Shown: positions 48,767 through 57,825, counted from the stretch's first letter. The stretch: DNA of 64,000 nucleotides from Streptococcus sanguinis (GCF_013343115.1 NZ_CP054570.1:1982501-2046500); one strand, 5' to 3'. The notes: generated by a model not told the origin, from the sequence alone. A program made the numbers and translations.

Positions 48767-50113
48767 TTATTTCACATCAACTGCAACCGTTTCAAATAAA
48801 TCGTTTAATTGCTTTTCAGCATCTTTTGCTGCAGCCATAGGGTCTTTCCCATTTGTGATAATATCTTGGAACATTTGTTCAATAATGTGTTGGTTTGTCA
48901 ACATACCAGCCTCAACACTTGGGCCGTTTTCATAACCAATAGCAGTACCTTTTTGAACAGCCTCGTTGATTACTTGTTCAGCATGTTGGAATTTTTGGCG
49001 TGTTTCATTTTCCTTATAAGCTGGTAAATCAGAAATACCGCTAATCGTTGGCAACATACCAACTGGAGTAGAATCTAAGAAACCAACATAGTTGTCTTGT
49101 TCATACAGATATTCTAAAAATGCTTTTGCAACTTCTGGATGTTTAGAATTTTTCCATACAACCATTGGAACATTTGAAGTTTCAATCCCTTGATCTTTAT
49201 CGGATGCTTTGACCTTCGGAATAGGATAAGCATCAATTGATTCTAATAATTGTGGACTGTTCGCTTCAACCCCTCCAATGTGGAAACCTGAGTTAAAGTC
49301 AAAGGCTGTCTTGCCTTGGTAGAATAGGGTAGCTTGTTGTAATACATTATAATTGAGTGAATCTTTAGGAGAAACATCCTTGTACATTTTCACCCAGTAT
49401 TTGATTCCTTCTTGAGCCAAATCGCTAGTTAAATCAACCTTCTTATCCTTTGTTAACAGGCTTCCTCCTGCACTACGAACATAGAAATTCAGGAAACGAG
49501 TAGCCATAAAGTCATTCGTACCAAGCGGCACTGACATACCATAAACTCCATCAGCTGTTAATTTCTTGGATGCTTCATAAAGTTCATCCCAAGTTTTAGG
49601 TACTTCAATATTGTGTTGTTTTAATAAATCTGTTCGTACCCACATCACTTGCGCATGGGAATAAAGAGGAACAGAATAGTAATCACTGCCAATTTTTGCT
49701 TCATTCAGAGCTGTTTTATTGAAACGATCTTTTCCAATTTTGTCAATTGTATCATTCAATGGAACAATAGCATCTGAGTTAATCATTTCCATTACTTGGT
49801 TCGGCAAAGCTGTACTGACATCAGGTACGTTTCCGTTAGCAAGGCCTGTTGTCCATTTGGTGTAAAAGTCATTCCAAGAAAAAGTTTCAATTTTAATCTT
49901 AACTTTTGGATGCTTCTTCATAAATTCATCTGCAGATTTCTGGATACTTTCTAAACGAGGTCCCTGTGTAAATGAGTGCCACATAACGATTTCCCCAGAT
50001 AATTCACCTGAATCATTTCCTTTACTATTTTCCCCACTTGGAGAACAACCACTGATTATCAGTGCAACAAGTCCTGTTAGAAGAACGAATAAAAATTTCT
50101 TTAGATTTTTCAT
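48767..50113 (-). CDS. sialic acid ABC transporter substrate-binding lipoprotein
   Basis: A 448-residue extracellular lipoprotein. The signal peptide KNLKKFLFVLLTGLVALIIS ends with the lipobox ISGC (Cys about 23), then a Ser/Gly/Asn-rich linker. The rest is a family 1 solute-binding protein (IVMWHSFTQGPRLESIQKSA; DVSTALPNQVMEM). It is encoded with the permeases and ATPase. Sialic acid as ligand is inferred from the surrounding catabolic genes and the pneumococcal SatA parallel. Confidence 0.92.
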   Translation of the reverse strand: MKNLKKFLFVLLTGLVALIISGCSPSGENSKGNDSGELSGEIVMWHSFTQGPRLESIQKSADEFMKKHPKVKIKIETFSWNDFYTKWTTGLANGNVPDVSTALPNQVMEMINSDAIVPLNDTIDKIGKDRFNKTALNEAKIGSDYYSVPLYSHAQVMWVRTDLLKQHNIEVPKTWDELYEASKKLTADGVYGMSVPLGTNDFMATRFLNFYVRSAGGSLLTKDKKVDLTSDLAQEGIKYWVKMYKDVSPKDSLNYNVLQQATLFYQGKTAFDFNSGFHIGGVEANSPQLLESIDAYPIPKVKASDKDQGIETSNVPMVVWKNSKHPEVAKAFLEYLYEQDNYVGFLDSTPVGMLPTISGISDLPAYKENETRQKFQHAEQVINEAVQKGTAIGYENGPSVEAGMLTNQHIIEQMFQDIITNGKDPMAAAKDAEKQLNDLFETVAVDVK

Positions 50114-50130
50114 AGTTTACCTCTTTCTAT

Positions 50131-50583
50131 TTAAGAAATAGCTACTTTAAATACTACTTTTTTTAAGGGTAGATCATTTACACGAACTTTGGGCTGATGC
50201 AAATCCTCAGGGAATGTTATTAAACATTCTCCAGATTTCAAGTGAATAAGCTGCTCCACTTTTCCTTCATATAACTCAATATCCTTTTCCTTATTATAAG
50301 GTTGACTAACTGTTGTGCTTTTAACAGAAGAAACTGCCATGTCTTCTGTATTTTCTAACACCAGATGGATATCAAGATATTTCCTATGAGTTTCAAAGAA
50401 ATCTCCTGGTTGACCATCTGCTACATAACTAAAACAATTGCCAAATAATTTATCACCTTCAATATCTATCTTCCCTTCTGGAAGACTTCCCAAATCAACT
50501 GTTTTTAAAAAATTTATTAATCTTTCAAAATATGGATTTACTCCTACATAAGTTGATAGATTATTAATTTCCGTTACAATCAT
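50131..50583 (-). CDS. YhcH/YjgK/YiaL family protein
   Basis: A 150-residue cupin-like protein of the YhcH family, with EGKIDIEGDKLFGNCFSYVA and FFETHRKYLDIHLVLENTED (metal-binding His region), and TFPEDLHQPKVRVNDLPLKK. Family members in E. coli (YhcH/NanQ) speed up anomer conversion of sialic acid. It lies 17 bases ahead of the binding-protein gene in the operon. Confidence 0.9.
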   Translation of the reverse strand: MIVTEINNLSTYVGVNPYFERLINFLKTVDLGSLPEGKIDIEGDKLFGNCFSYVADGQPGDFFETHRKYLDIHLVLENTEDMAVSSVKSTTVSQPYNKEKDIELYEGKVEQLIHLKSGECLITFPEDLHQPKVRVNDLPLKKVVFKVAIS

Positions 50584-50606
50584 AATTAAAATTTCCTTAT
50601 AAAATT

Positions 50607-51740
50607 TTATTTAATACGTGAACCGTTCTCTAATTCAAAGAAGTGTGCTTTTGCAATATTGAATACCAAGTTTATTTTCTGTCCTGCTTCATGGTAATTA
50701 TGAGCAGCAACACGTGCAGAAAATTCCTGAACTCCTACTTTACAATAAAGGATAGAATCGCTTCCTAAAAGTTCAGAAACTATAATCTCTGCTTCAACAA
50801 CAGAATCTGGGAAAGCATCAGCAGCTATCAACTCAGCTGAGATATCCTCTGGTCGAATACCCAGTATCACTTTCTTTCCTTGATAGCCTTTTTCTTCTAG
50901 GATTTTACGCTGACCGTCTGGGAGTCCAACAGCAAAGCCTTGTCCATCTGTAAGCTGATTACCCTCTAAGTTCACTTCAAAGAAATTCATGGCTGGACTG
51001 CCGATAAAACCTGCCACAAATTTATTAGCTGGTTCGTTATAAAGTTCCTGCGGCGTACCGATTTGCTCGATTCGACCAATAGTACCTGTTCCTGCTTCAT
51101 TCTTAGTAGCTGACATGATAACGATGCGGTCAGCCAAGGTCATGGCCTCGGTCTGGTCGTGGGTTACATAGATAGTCGTCGCTCCGATACGGCGGTGAAT
51201 TTTTGCGATTTCTGCCCGCATGGACACGCGCAGTTTAGCATCCAAGTTAGATAAAGGCTCATCCATGAGGAAGACTTTGGCATCACGGACAATCGCCCGC
51301 CCCATAGCTACCCGCTGACGCTGACCGCCAGACAAGTCGGCCGGTTTACGATCCAGCAGCTCTTTCAGCCCAAGGATTTCCGCCGCTTCCTGAACTCTTT
51401 TGTCAATATCAGCCTTGTCGTACTTGCGAAGCTTGAGTCCGAATGCCATATTGTCATAAACAGTCATGTGAGGATAAAGAGCGTAATTTTGGAAAACCAT
51501 GGCGATATCCCGATCTTTAGGAGCAATGTCATTGACAAGATTTTGATCAATATAGAGCTCCCCTTCTGTGATATCCTCAAGTCCTGCAATCATCCGCAAG
51601 GTTGTTGATTTCCCGCAACCAGAAGGGCCTACAAAAACGATAAACTCCTTATCCTTAATATCCAAATCAAAATTTTCAACAGAGTAAAAATCACTATTAG
51701 GATATTTTTTATATAGTTTATTTAGTGTTAAGGTTGTCAT
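50607..51740 (-). CDS. ABC transporter ATPase (MsmK/UgpC type) in the nan operon
   Basis: A 377-residue CUT1 ATPase. It has Walker A VGPSGCGKSTTLRM, signature LSGGQRQRVAMGRAIVRDAK, Walker B VFLMDEPLSNLDAKLR and switch His in TIYVTHDQTEAM, then a C-terminal TOBE regulatory domain (about 240-377). It should power the sialic acid importer. In pneumococcus the equivalent importer uses the shared ATPase MsmK encoded far away, so a local copy is notable. Confidence 0.93.
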   Translation of the reverse strand: MTTLTLNKLYKKYPNSDFYSVENFDLDIKDKEFIVFVGPSGCGKSTTLRMIAGLEDITEGELYIDQNLVNDIAPKDRDIAMVFQNYALYPHMTVYDNMAFGLKLRKYDKADIDKRVQEAAEILGLKELLDRKPADLSGGQRQRVAMGRAIVRDAKVFLMDEPLSNLDAKLRVSMRAEIAKIHRRIGATTIYVTHDQTEAMTLADRIVIMSATKNEAGTGTIGRIEQIGTPQELYNEPANKFVAGFIGSPAMNFFEVNLEGNQLTDGQGFAVGLPDGQRKILEEKGYQGKKVILGIRPEDISAELIAADAFPDSVVEAEIIVSELLGSDSILYCKVGVQEFSARVAAHNYHEAGQKINLVFNIAKAHFFELENGSRIK

Positions 51741-51753
51741 TCATCTACCTCAC

Positions 51754-52452
51754 TTATTTTAATCCTGCAACAAAGCGCTCTGTAATTTCTTTAGGGCGAG
51801 TAATGGCTCCGCCGACAACGATGCCTCTTACACCCAAATCATGTATCTGCTTGGCTTGACTTGGATAATGAATCTTTCCTTCAGCGATGACATCAAAGCC
51901 TGCTTGGCACAAGCGGCGGATGAGCTCAATGTCCGGTCCGTCAACCTTGGGACTGTAGGAAGTGTAGCCCGACAAGGTGGTGCCGACAAAGTCTACACCA
52001 GCTTCTACAGCAGCAGCAGCTTCCTCATAGGTACTGATATCTGCCATCAATAGCTGATGAGGATACTTGGCCTTGACCTGCTTGATGAAATCCGCAACTG
52101 TCAAGCCATCATGGCGCTCTCGCTTGGTACAGTCCAGAGCAATGACTTCAATATCCAGAGCAGCCAACTCATCCACTTCCCGCATGGTAGCCGTGATAAA
52201 AGGTTCTTGTGGCGGATAGTCGCGTTTGATAATTCCGATGATAGGCAGAGAAGTTACTTCCTTGATCTCCCGAATATCGCGAACGCTATTAGCTCGAATA
52301 CCTACAGCACCGCCCTGCTCAGCTGCCTTGACCAAGAGAGGAATGACTCCTCCAGCTTCCGTATAAAGCGGCTCCTGCGGCAAGGCTTGACAAGAAACAA
52401 TGATGCCGTCTTTAATCTTGGCTATCAAGTCATCTTTTAAAATCTGTGACAT
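51754..52452 (-). CDS. nanE: N-acetylmannosamine-6-phosphate 2-epimerase
   Basis: A 232-residue TIM-barrel enzyme turning ManNAc-6-P into GlcNAc-6-P. It has [40 protein letters not shown] (catalytic Lys region), [20 protein letters not shown] and [20 protein letters not shown]. It is the first gene of the operon, with a leader of about 145 bases. GGAGAT precedes the ATG. Confidence 0.96.
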   Translation of the reverse strand: MSQILKDDLIAKIKDGIIVSCQALPQEPLYTEAGGVIPLLVKAAEQGGAVGIRANSVRDIREIKEVTSLPIIGIIKRDYPPQEPFITATMREVDELAALDIEVIALDCTKRERHDGLTVADFIKQVKAKYPHQLLMADISTYEEAAAAVEAGVDFVGTTLSGYTSYSPKVDGPDIELIRRLCQAGFDVIAEGKIHYPSQAKQIHDLGVRGIVVGGAITRPKEITERFVAGLK

Positions 52453-52605
52453 GAATATACAATCTCCTTTCGTAAGACATCGGTCTAATCAGATAGTCTA
52501 ACAACTACCTAGGACCTCAGGTGGAGCAGAGAAGAAGGCCGCAAACAAATATTTTTACTTCCTTATCCTAGACTCCATTTTTTAACTCGAGTATTTCATA
52601 ATGTT

Positions 52606-52634
52606 ATTATAAATAATTTTTAAAGCGCTTTCAA
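52606..52634 (-). promoter_or_regulatory. nan operon promoter with overlapping cre (CcpA) site
   Basis: On the minus strand TTGAAA (52629-52634), 17 bases, TATAAT (52606-52611). The cre core TGAAAGCGCTTTAA (52620-52633) covers most of the -35 and the start of the spacer, so CcpA binding would block polymerase. The downstream 52453-52605 leader has no other feature I can name. Confidence 0.82.
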
Positions 52635-52785
52635 TATTGTTTGAGATTTAGATTTTAGTTTCCGAATTTTCCAGAAAAACAGAAATTCCTGAAAGTACTT
52701 TCAGGATTCCGTTTTGTAGAAAAGTCAATGAAAGAGCAAGCAAACTTCTAAAAAGATTCTCATTTCTATGCTCCCTCAGGCAAGT

Positions 52786-52812
52786 AAAAAGGGCTAGGCC
52801 TTTGCCTAGCCC
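52786..52812 (-). terminator. terminator of the acetyl-esterase gene
   Basis: GGGCTAGGC/GCCTAGCCC stem with a short loop, followed on the minus strand by TTTTTAC. It is 18 bases after the esterase stop. Confidence 0.9.
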
Positions 52813-52829
52813 CAAAGGGGGGACGAATA

Positions 52830-53831
52830 TTATCTCTCGGATTTAAAGTCCGAAACGAGAGAAAGTCTTTTTATTTTGGTTCCGCAGAGCCAGTTAAAGA
52901 CAGTATCGCTGACACGTACATTCATAGCCTCATGCCCATATTCAGGCAGGAGATGATACTCCTTTTCTCCAGCCAAACGGTTATAAATGGCAAACTGCGT
53001 GATAGGATAGCAAACATCATCCTCCAGGCCAATAATCATCTGCACTGGACAGCTAATACGATGGGCCAGATTTTTCACGTCAATATAAGCAAGTGTCTGC
53101 AACAACTGCTCTTCTGTCTCATGAAAAGGATCATGGAATTTGAAATAACGAAAGAGCTCATCATAGGCTTCACTGGTATTGCCAATCTCCAAAACCCGTC
53201 TAAAGTCCGCAAGGAAGGGATAGATGGCTACAGTCTGCTTGATCCGAGAGTTTAAAGCAGCTGCCACTAGGGCCAAGGCTCCGCCCTGTGAACCGCCAAA
53301 ACTAGACAAACGGTTTTCATCCACGAAGTCCAAACCAGCCACTAGCTCGACCAAGGTGTAAACATCCAGATAGACATCCTTGAAAAAGAGCTGATCCGGT
53401 CCATCCAGAGCCCCGCGGATAATATGTCCTTTAACAGTATTGCCACGGACTTCTCTATTACCATCCAGTGAATATCCTGACTGACCACGCACATCCATCG
53501 ACACCACACCCCAGCTCGCTGCCGTATAGGCCAGCATATCAGCCCAATCCCAGCCCTGCCCCATATAACCATGGAAATGAAACAATACCGGAACTTTTTC
53601 TGATAACTTAGGCACAACTAGCTTAGCATAGATTTGCCCACCGTTTCCAGACTTGAAGGTTAGCTCATAGCAAGTCGCATATGCAATTTGAAAATCTTTT
53701 TCCAGCAACTGGTAGTCCTGAGGCACTTCCACCTCTGCCACTTGTTTATCCCAAAAGGTATCAAAATCGTCGGGCATTTCATCTCTTCCGCGATAATGTA
53801 ACATTTCTTTAAGTAAAGTAGGGTTTTTCAT
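52830..53831 (-). CDS. acetyl-esterase, AXE1/cephalosporin-C deacetylase family
   Basis: A 333-residue alpha/beta hydrolase. The nucleophile Ser lies in SSFGGSQGGALALVAAAL (about 180-197), the Asp in IIGLEDDVCYPITQF and the His in LPEYGHEAMNV. A conserved N-terminal RGRDEMPDDFDTFWDKQ marks the family. Members remove acetyl groups from sugars. Beside a sialic acid operon, O-acetylated sialic acid is a plausible substrate, since pneumococcal nan loci carry a homologue. It has its own promoter. Confidence 0.88.
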   Translation of the reverse strand: MKNPTLLKEMLHYRGRDEMPDDFDTFWDKQVAEVEVPQDYQLLEKDFQIAYATCYELTFKSGNGGQIYAKLVVPKLSEKVPVLFHFHGYMGQGWDWADMLAYTAASWGVVSMDVRGQSGYSLDGNREVRGNTVKGHIIRGALDGPDQLFFKDVYLDVYTLVELVAGLDFVDENRLSSFGGSQGGALALVAAALNSRIKQTVAIYPFLADFRRVLEIGNTSEAYDELFRYFKFHDPFHETEEQLLQTLAYIDVKNLAHRISCPVQMIIGLEDDVCYPITQFAIYNRLAGEKEYHLLPEYGHEAMNVRVSDTVFNWLCGTKIKRLSLVSDFKSER

Positions 53832-53866
53832 GTCTTATCCTCCCAACGATTCTTGAGACCTCTTTC

Positions 53867-53895
53867 ATCATACCATATAAAGAGGAAGTTTTCAA
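53867..53895 (-). promoter_or_regulatory. promoter of the acetyl-esterase gene
   Basis: Minus strand TTGAAA (53890-53895), 17 bases, TATGAT (53867-53872), about 36 bases before the ATG. No cre overlaps it. Confidence 0.7.
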
Positions 53896-53946
53896 TAGGT
53901 TAATATATAGATTTTCTGTTTTTCTGAAATTTGTCGGGCCCACTAC

Positions 53947-54588
53947 CTAAGAACCTATATGAAGCAGGAGCAGTAAATAGAACAAACTAAATCCTATGTT
54001 TAGGCCAGCTCCGTTAAGATAGGGGCGTCCGATTCTCAGCTTTTCTACCAGTAAGATAGTCAACAGACTGAGAGGTAAAGGGGTCAGCAGCCCCAGATAA
54101 GCAGGCAATATTGTCTGACCGGTAACTATTAGCAGTGAGTAAATGAGCCAGCCTAGTCCGGTCAGAGCGATAGCTGTCCGCCAGGTTATATCTAGAAAGA
54201 GCACTGCTTCATTGATAAGCTCGCTGTCTTCGTCTGAGCAGACCTGTCCACCGCTTCGTTTATAAGCCTTTTTGCTGATGATTCCAACGTAGTAAAAGGC
54301 CACATGTGCCACTGGCGACAGGGCAAATCCAATTCCTAACAGTGCTATTGACAGATAAGCCCACAAGCCCTTATTTGTCAAACCAAAGAGAGCATAAAGC
54401 GAGACTAACATAAGAGGGATTGAGAAGTTAGCCACCAGAGCGCCCAGACGCAGCCGACCGACAGAGCCAGACAGCATCAGCATAGCCAGATTCTTATTGC
54501 TAATCCGACTCTGCTCCGTAAAGGAAGCATAGCTTTCCTTGTCTACCTCAAAGCCAACCAGCAAAGACCACTCAACAGCCCAGCCCAT
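53947..54588 (-). CDS. membrane protein of unknown function (DUF6796-like), start uncertain
   Basis: A 213-residue frame with six or seven hydrophobic helices, e.g. GALVANFSIPLMLVSLYALF and AYLSIALLGIGFALSPVAHV, resembling the DUF6796 group of integral membrane proteins; that match is from memory. The ATG at 54588 lies 24 bases from the only Shine-Dalgarno (AGGAG). A GTG at 54605 sits at the ideal distance but is out of frame by one base because of a seven-T run. Either the gene starts inefficiently at 54588, or it is frameshifted or phase-variable. Confidence 0.6.
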   Translation of the reverse strand: MGWAVEWSLLVGFEVDKESYASFTEQSRISNKNLAMLMLSGSVGRLRLGALVANFSIPLMLVSLYALFGLTNKGLWAYLSIALLGIGFALSPVAHVAFYYVGIISKKAYKRSGGQVCSDEDSELINEAVLFLDITWRTAIALTGLGWLIYSLLIVTGQTILPAYLGLLTPLPLSLLTILLVEKLRIGRPYLNGAGLNIGFSLFYLLLLLHIGS

Positions 54589-54803
54589 AAAGATAAAAAA
54601 ATCACATTGCTCTCCTTTTTTCTATTGTCCCCCTATCTTAGCACAAAAGCTCACTCAATCACAAGTAGTCAGAAGGTTTACGAGTTTTTACCATAACAAG
54701 CTCCTTTCGTTAAGAGACCTAAAACTCATGTCGCTCCGCTCCTCAGCATCCATGTCTCTAAGCTTGGCTTCGACCAATGGTCTTGCCTCGCTAAGACACA
54801 TAG

Positions 54804-54830
54804 AAAAATCCCCTACCAAAGGGTAGGGGA
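54804..54830 (-). terminator. terminator of adhE
   Basis: TCCCCTACC/GGTAGGGGA with a 4-base loop, then TTTTTC on the minus strand; it starts about 43 bases after the adhE stop. Between it and the next gene (54631-54803) I see only short AT-rich sequence. Confidence 0.9.
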
Positions 54831-54873
54831 TGACCGACAGACTGTCTTATTTTTTATTGAGGAAGCTACTCGC

Positions 54874-57528
54874 TTATTTGCGGCGTCCTGGGCGTTCCTT
54901 GTAGCCATAGTAAGCGTCTTCGATGATTTCCTGCATGTGGTCAACCATTGGAAGGCGTGGGTTGGCTGGAGAACATTGGTCTTCGTAGGCAAGGAAGGCC
55001 AATTCACGTGAATGTTCTTTCCATTCTTTTTCGTCAATACCTTGAGCCTTGAAGTTCATTTCGATACCGACACGTTCTCCCAGTTCATAAACAGCTTTCG
55101 CAAATGATTCCACACCTTCTTCTGGAGTAGAAGCTGGAAGTCCAAGCATGCGTGCGATGTCTTGGTATTTCTCATCCGCACGGTAGTAGTTGTACTTAGG
55201 CCATGTCGCTGTCTTAGCTGGACGTGTACCGTTATAGCGGATTACGTATGGCAGCAAGATCGCATTGGTACGACCGTGGATCGTATGGAACTGAGCACCA
55301 ATCTTATGGGCCATAGAGTGGGAAATTCCCAGGAAGGCATTGGCAAAGGCCATACCAGCGATAGTAGAGGCATTGTGCATCTTTTCGCGAGAGTGGAAGT
55401 CAGCATTCTTAACAGAGCTTTCCAGATTTTCAAAGACGAGTTTGATCGCTTGGAGAGCCAAACCATCTGTAAAGTCGCTGGCCATCTGAGATACATAAGC
55501 TTCTGTGGCGTGAGTCAGAACGTCCATACCAGTGTCTGCTGCAACAAATCCTGGAACAGTCAGTACCAGAGCTGGGTCTACGATGGCTACAGTTGGAGTC
55601 AGAGAGTAGTCAGCGATTGGGTACTTACGGTTGTTAGCCTTGTCAGAGATAACGGCAAACGGTGTTACTTCTGAACCTGTACCAGATGTTGTAGGGATTG
55701 CGATAAACTTAGTCTTCTTGCCAAGCAATGGGAATTTGAAGGCACGTTTACGGATATCCATGAATTTTTGCACAAGATCACGGAAGTCCACTTCTGGTTG
55801 CTCATAGAAGAGCCACATGACTTTAGCTGCGTCCATTGGTGAACCACCACCAAGTGCGATAATTGTATCAGGTTTGAAGGTACGCATAATCTCTGTACCA
55901 CGTTCAACTGTTGTGATATCTGGATCTGGCTCTACGTCTGCAAAGATTTGGTAAACAACCTTATTACGACGAAGATCGAGTTGTTCGATGATACGATCTA
56001 GGAAACCAAGCTCTACCATAGCATGGTCTGTAACGATCATGACACGTTCCACATCACGACATTTTTGCAGGTATTGGATAGAGTCACGCTCGAAGTAAGT
56101 TTTTGAAGGGAGTTTCATCCATTGCATATTATTTCTACGTCTTCCTACTTTTTTGATGTTCAAGAGATTCACAGCACTAACGTTATCACCAACTGAGTTG
56201 CGGCCATAAGATCCACAGCCCAAAGTCAGTGATGGCAGGAAGGCATTATAAACATCCCCGATACCGCCGAAAGTAGAAGGTGAGTTACAAATAACACGGA
56301 TAGCACGAACAGCCTTACCAAATTCCTTAGTCAATTCTTCGTCCGCTGTATGGATAGCAGCTGAGTGGCCAAGACCATGAAATTCTACCATTTGACGGGC
56401 TTTTTCAACACCGTCTTCACGGGATTCAGACTTGAGAACAGCAATGACAGGTGACAGTTTTTCACGTGTCAATGGCTCTTTTTCACCAACTTCTTTACAC
56501 TCTGCGGCCAAGATATTCGTGTCTTCTGGCACGCTGAAGCCTGCCTGCTCTGCAATCCAAGTAGCTGGCTTACCAACGATATCCGGATTGAGCTTAGCAC
56601 CAGCACAGTTCTTGCTATTTGCCTTAGCACCGAAGCAGAATTCTTCCAACAGAGCTTTTTCTTTCTTATTTACAAAGTAAGTATGATAAGATTTGAACTC
56701 TTCTACAAATTCATCATAAACTTCCTTGTCAATGATAACAGCTTGCTCAGAAGCACAAACCATACCATTGTCAAAGGACTTAGACATAACGATATCGTGC
56801 GCTGCTTGACGGATATTAGCGGATTTTTCCACATAAGCTGGTACGTTTCCGGCACCTACCCCAAGGGCTGGTTTTCCGCATGAATAGGCAGCCTTCACCA
56901 TTGCATTACCACCGGTCGCAAGGATAGTCGCAATCCCTTCGTGGTTCATAAGGGCAGAAGTTGCTTCCATAGATGGTTGTGTAATCCATTGCACACAGTT
57001 CTCAGGCGCACCTGCTGCAATCGCTGCATCACGAACGATTTGCGCTGCATGGGCAGATGATTCTTGAGCTGATGGGTGGAAAGCAAAGATAATCGGATTA
57101 CGTGTTTTTAAGGAAATCAAAGCCTTAAAAATAGCTGTTGAAGTTGGGTTAGTTGTTGGAGTAATTCCGCAGACAACACCCACAGGCTCCGCAATCAAGG
57201 TCAAACCAGTCACATCATCTTCCTGAATAACACCGACAGTTTTCGTGTGGCGCATATTATTCACAACGTGCTCACAGGCGAAAAGGTTTTTAGTTGCCTT
57301 ATCTTCAAAAACTCCACGGCCCGTTTCTTCATAAGCATGCAGAGCCAACTCACCATGGGCATCCAAAGCTGCTACAGAAGCCTTGGCTACAATGTAATCC
57401 ACCTGTTCCTGATTCAGCTTTCTCATTTCCTCCAGTGCAACCAGACCTTTTTGCACCAATTCATCGACATGCTTTTGCGCTGCCAAAGCCTTGTCTTCTT
57501 GTTCTACCGTTTTCTTCTTTTCAGCCAT
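54874..57528 (-). CDS. adhE: bifunctional acetaldehyde-CoA/alcohol dehydrogenase
   Basis: An 884-residue fusion that reduces acetyl-CoA to acetaldehyde and then ethanol, using two NADH. The N-terminal aldehyde dehydrogenase (about 1-440) has the catalytic Cys in NGMVCASEQAVI. The C-terminal iron alcohol dehydrogenase (about 460-865) has IALGGGSPMDAAKVMWL and the metal-binding GISHSMAHKIGAQFHTIHGR. Such proteins form spirosome filaments. Two good Rex operators and a cre lie upstream, matching redox and glucose control. Confidence 0.98.
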   Translation of the reverse strand: MAEKKKTVEQEDKALAAQKHVDELVQKGLVALEEMRKLNQEQVDYIVAKASVAALDAHGELALHAYEETGRGVFEDKATKNLFACEHVVNNMRHTKTVGVIQEDDVTGLTLIAEPVGVVCGITPTTNPTSTAIFKALISLKTRNPIIFAFHPSAQESSAHAAQIVRDAAIAAGAPENCVQWITQPSMEATSALMNHEGIATILATGGNAMVKAAYSCGKPALGVGAGNVPAYVEKSANIRQAAHDIVMSKSFDNGMVCASEQAVIIDKEVYDEFVEEFKSYHTYFVNKKEKALLEEFCFGAKANSKNCAGAKLNPDIVGKPATWIAEQAGFSVPEDTNILAAECKEVGEKEPLTREKLSPVIAVLKSESREDGVEKARQMVEFHGLGHSAAIHTADEELTKEFGKAVRAIRVICNSPSTFGGIGDVYNAFLPSLTLGCGSYGRNSVGDNVSAVNLLNIKKVGRRRNNMQWMKLPSKTYFERDSIQYLQKCRDVERVMIVTDHAMVELGFLDRIIEQLDLRRNKVVYQIFADVEPDPDITTVERGTEIMRTFKPDTIIALGGGSPMDAAKVMWLFYEQPEVDFRDLVQKFMDIRKRAFKFPLLGKKTKFIAIPTTSGTGSEVTPFAVISDKANNRKYPIADYSLTPTVAIVDPALVLTVPGFVAADTGMDVLTHATEAYVSQMASDFTDGLALQAIKLVFENLESSVKNADFHSREKMHNASTIAGMAFANAFLGISHSMAHKIGAQFHTIHGRTNAILLPYVIRYNGTRPAKTATWPKYNYYRADEKYQDIARMLGLPASTPEEGVESFAKAVYELGERVGIEMNFKAQGIDEKEWKEHSRELAFLAYEDQCSPANPRLPMVDHMQEIIEDAYYGYKERPGRRK

Positions 57529-57577
57529 TCTATTCCTCCAATGGTTTTGCCTTAGGTTAGACGAAGAACTCTAACCT

Positions 57578-57595
57578 TTGTTAAATATTTCACAA
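57578..57595 (-). promoter_or_regulatory. Rex operator 1 at the adhE start site
   Basis: The near-perfect palindrome TTGTGAAATATTTAACAA lies directly downstream of the -10 box, where the transcription start is expected. It fits the Rex consensus TTGTGAA-N4-TTCACAA with one mismatch in the second half. Bound Rex would block transcription at low NADH. Confidence 0.8.
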
Positions 57596-57599
57596 TTCA

Positions 57600-57628
57600 A
57601 TTATAACCCATTTAATGATTTTTGTAAA
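57600..57628 (-). promoter_or_regulatory. adhE promoter
   Basis: On the minus strand TTTACA (57623-57628), 17 bases, TATAAT (57600-57605). The leader is about 65 bases. Confidence 0.82.
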
Positions 57629-57666
57629 CACTTTCACTTAACATTCACAAACTTTTCTCTATTAAT

Positions 57667-57684
57667 TTGTGAAATAAATAACAA
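57667..57684 (-). promoter_or_regulatory. Rex operator 2 upstream of adhE
   Basis: TTGTGAAATAAATAACAA, an 18-base Rex-like palindrome about 70 bases upstream of the -10. A longer, looser version with wider spacing, TTGTGAAAAAATTTTTTACA, lies at 57718-57737 and may be a third, weaker site. Confidence 0.7.
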
Positions 57685-57776
57685 ATTCGCCTATTTTACA
57701 GTCTATAATTTTAGTTATTGTGAAAAAATTTTTTACATTTTAAAGATTTCACATACTTTTACTTTCACATAATATA

Positions 57777-57790
57777 TGAAAACGCTTTCT
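57777..57790. promoter_or_regulatory. cre site upstream of adhE
   Basis: TGAAAACGCTTTCT matches the cre core TGNAANCGNTNNCA at most positions. It lies about 165 bases upstream of the adhE -10, and also just beyond the toxin-operon terminator. CcpA could act on adhE from here, but the distance makes the effect uncertain. Confidence 0.65.
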
Positions 57791-57801
57791 TTATTTAAAT
57801 A

Positions 57802-57825
57802 TAAAAAGCTCGGACGAACCGAGCT
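57802..57825 (-). terminator. terminator of the LXG toxin cassette
   Basis: AGCTCGG/CCGAGCT stem with a 5-base loop, followed by TTTTTATATTT on the minus strand, 57 bases after the candidate immunity gene. Confidence 0.88.
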
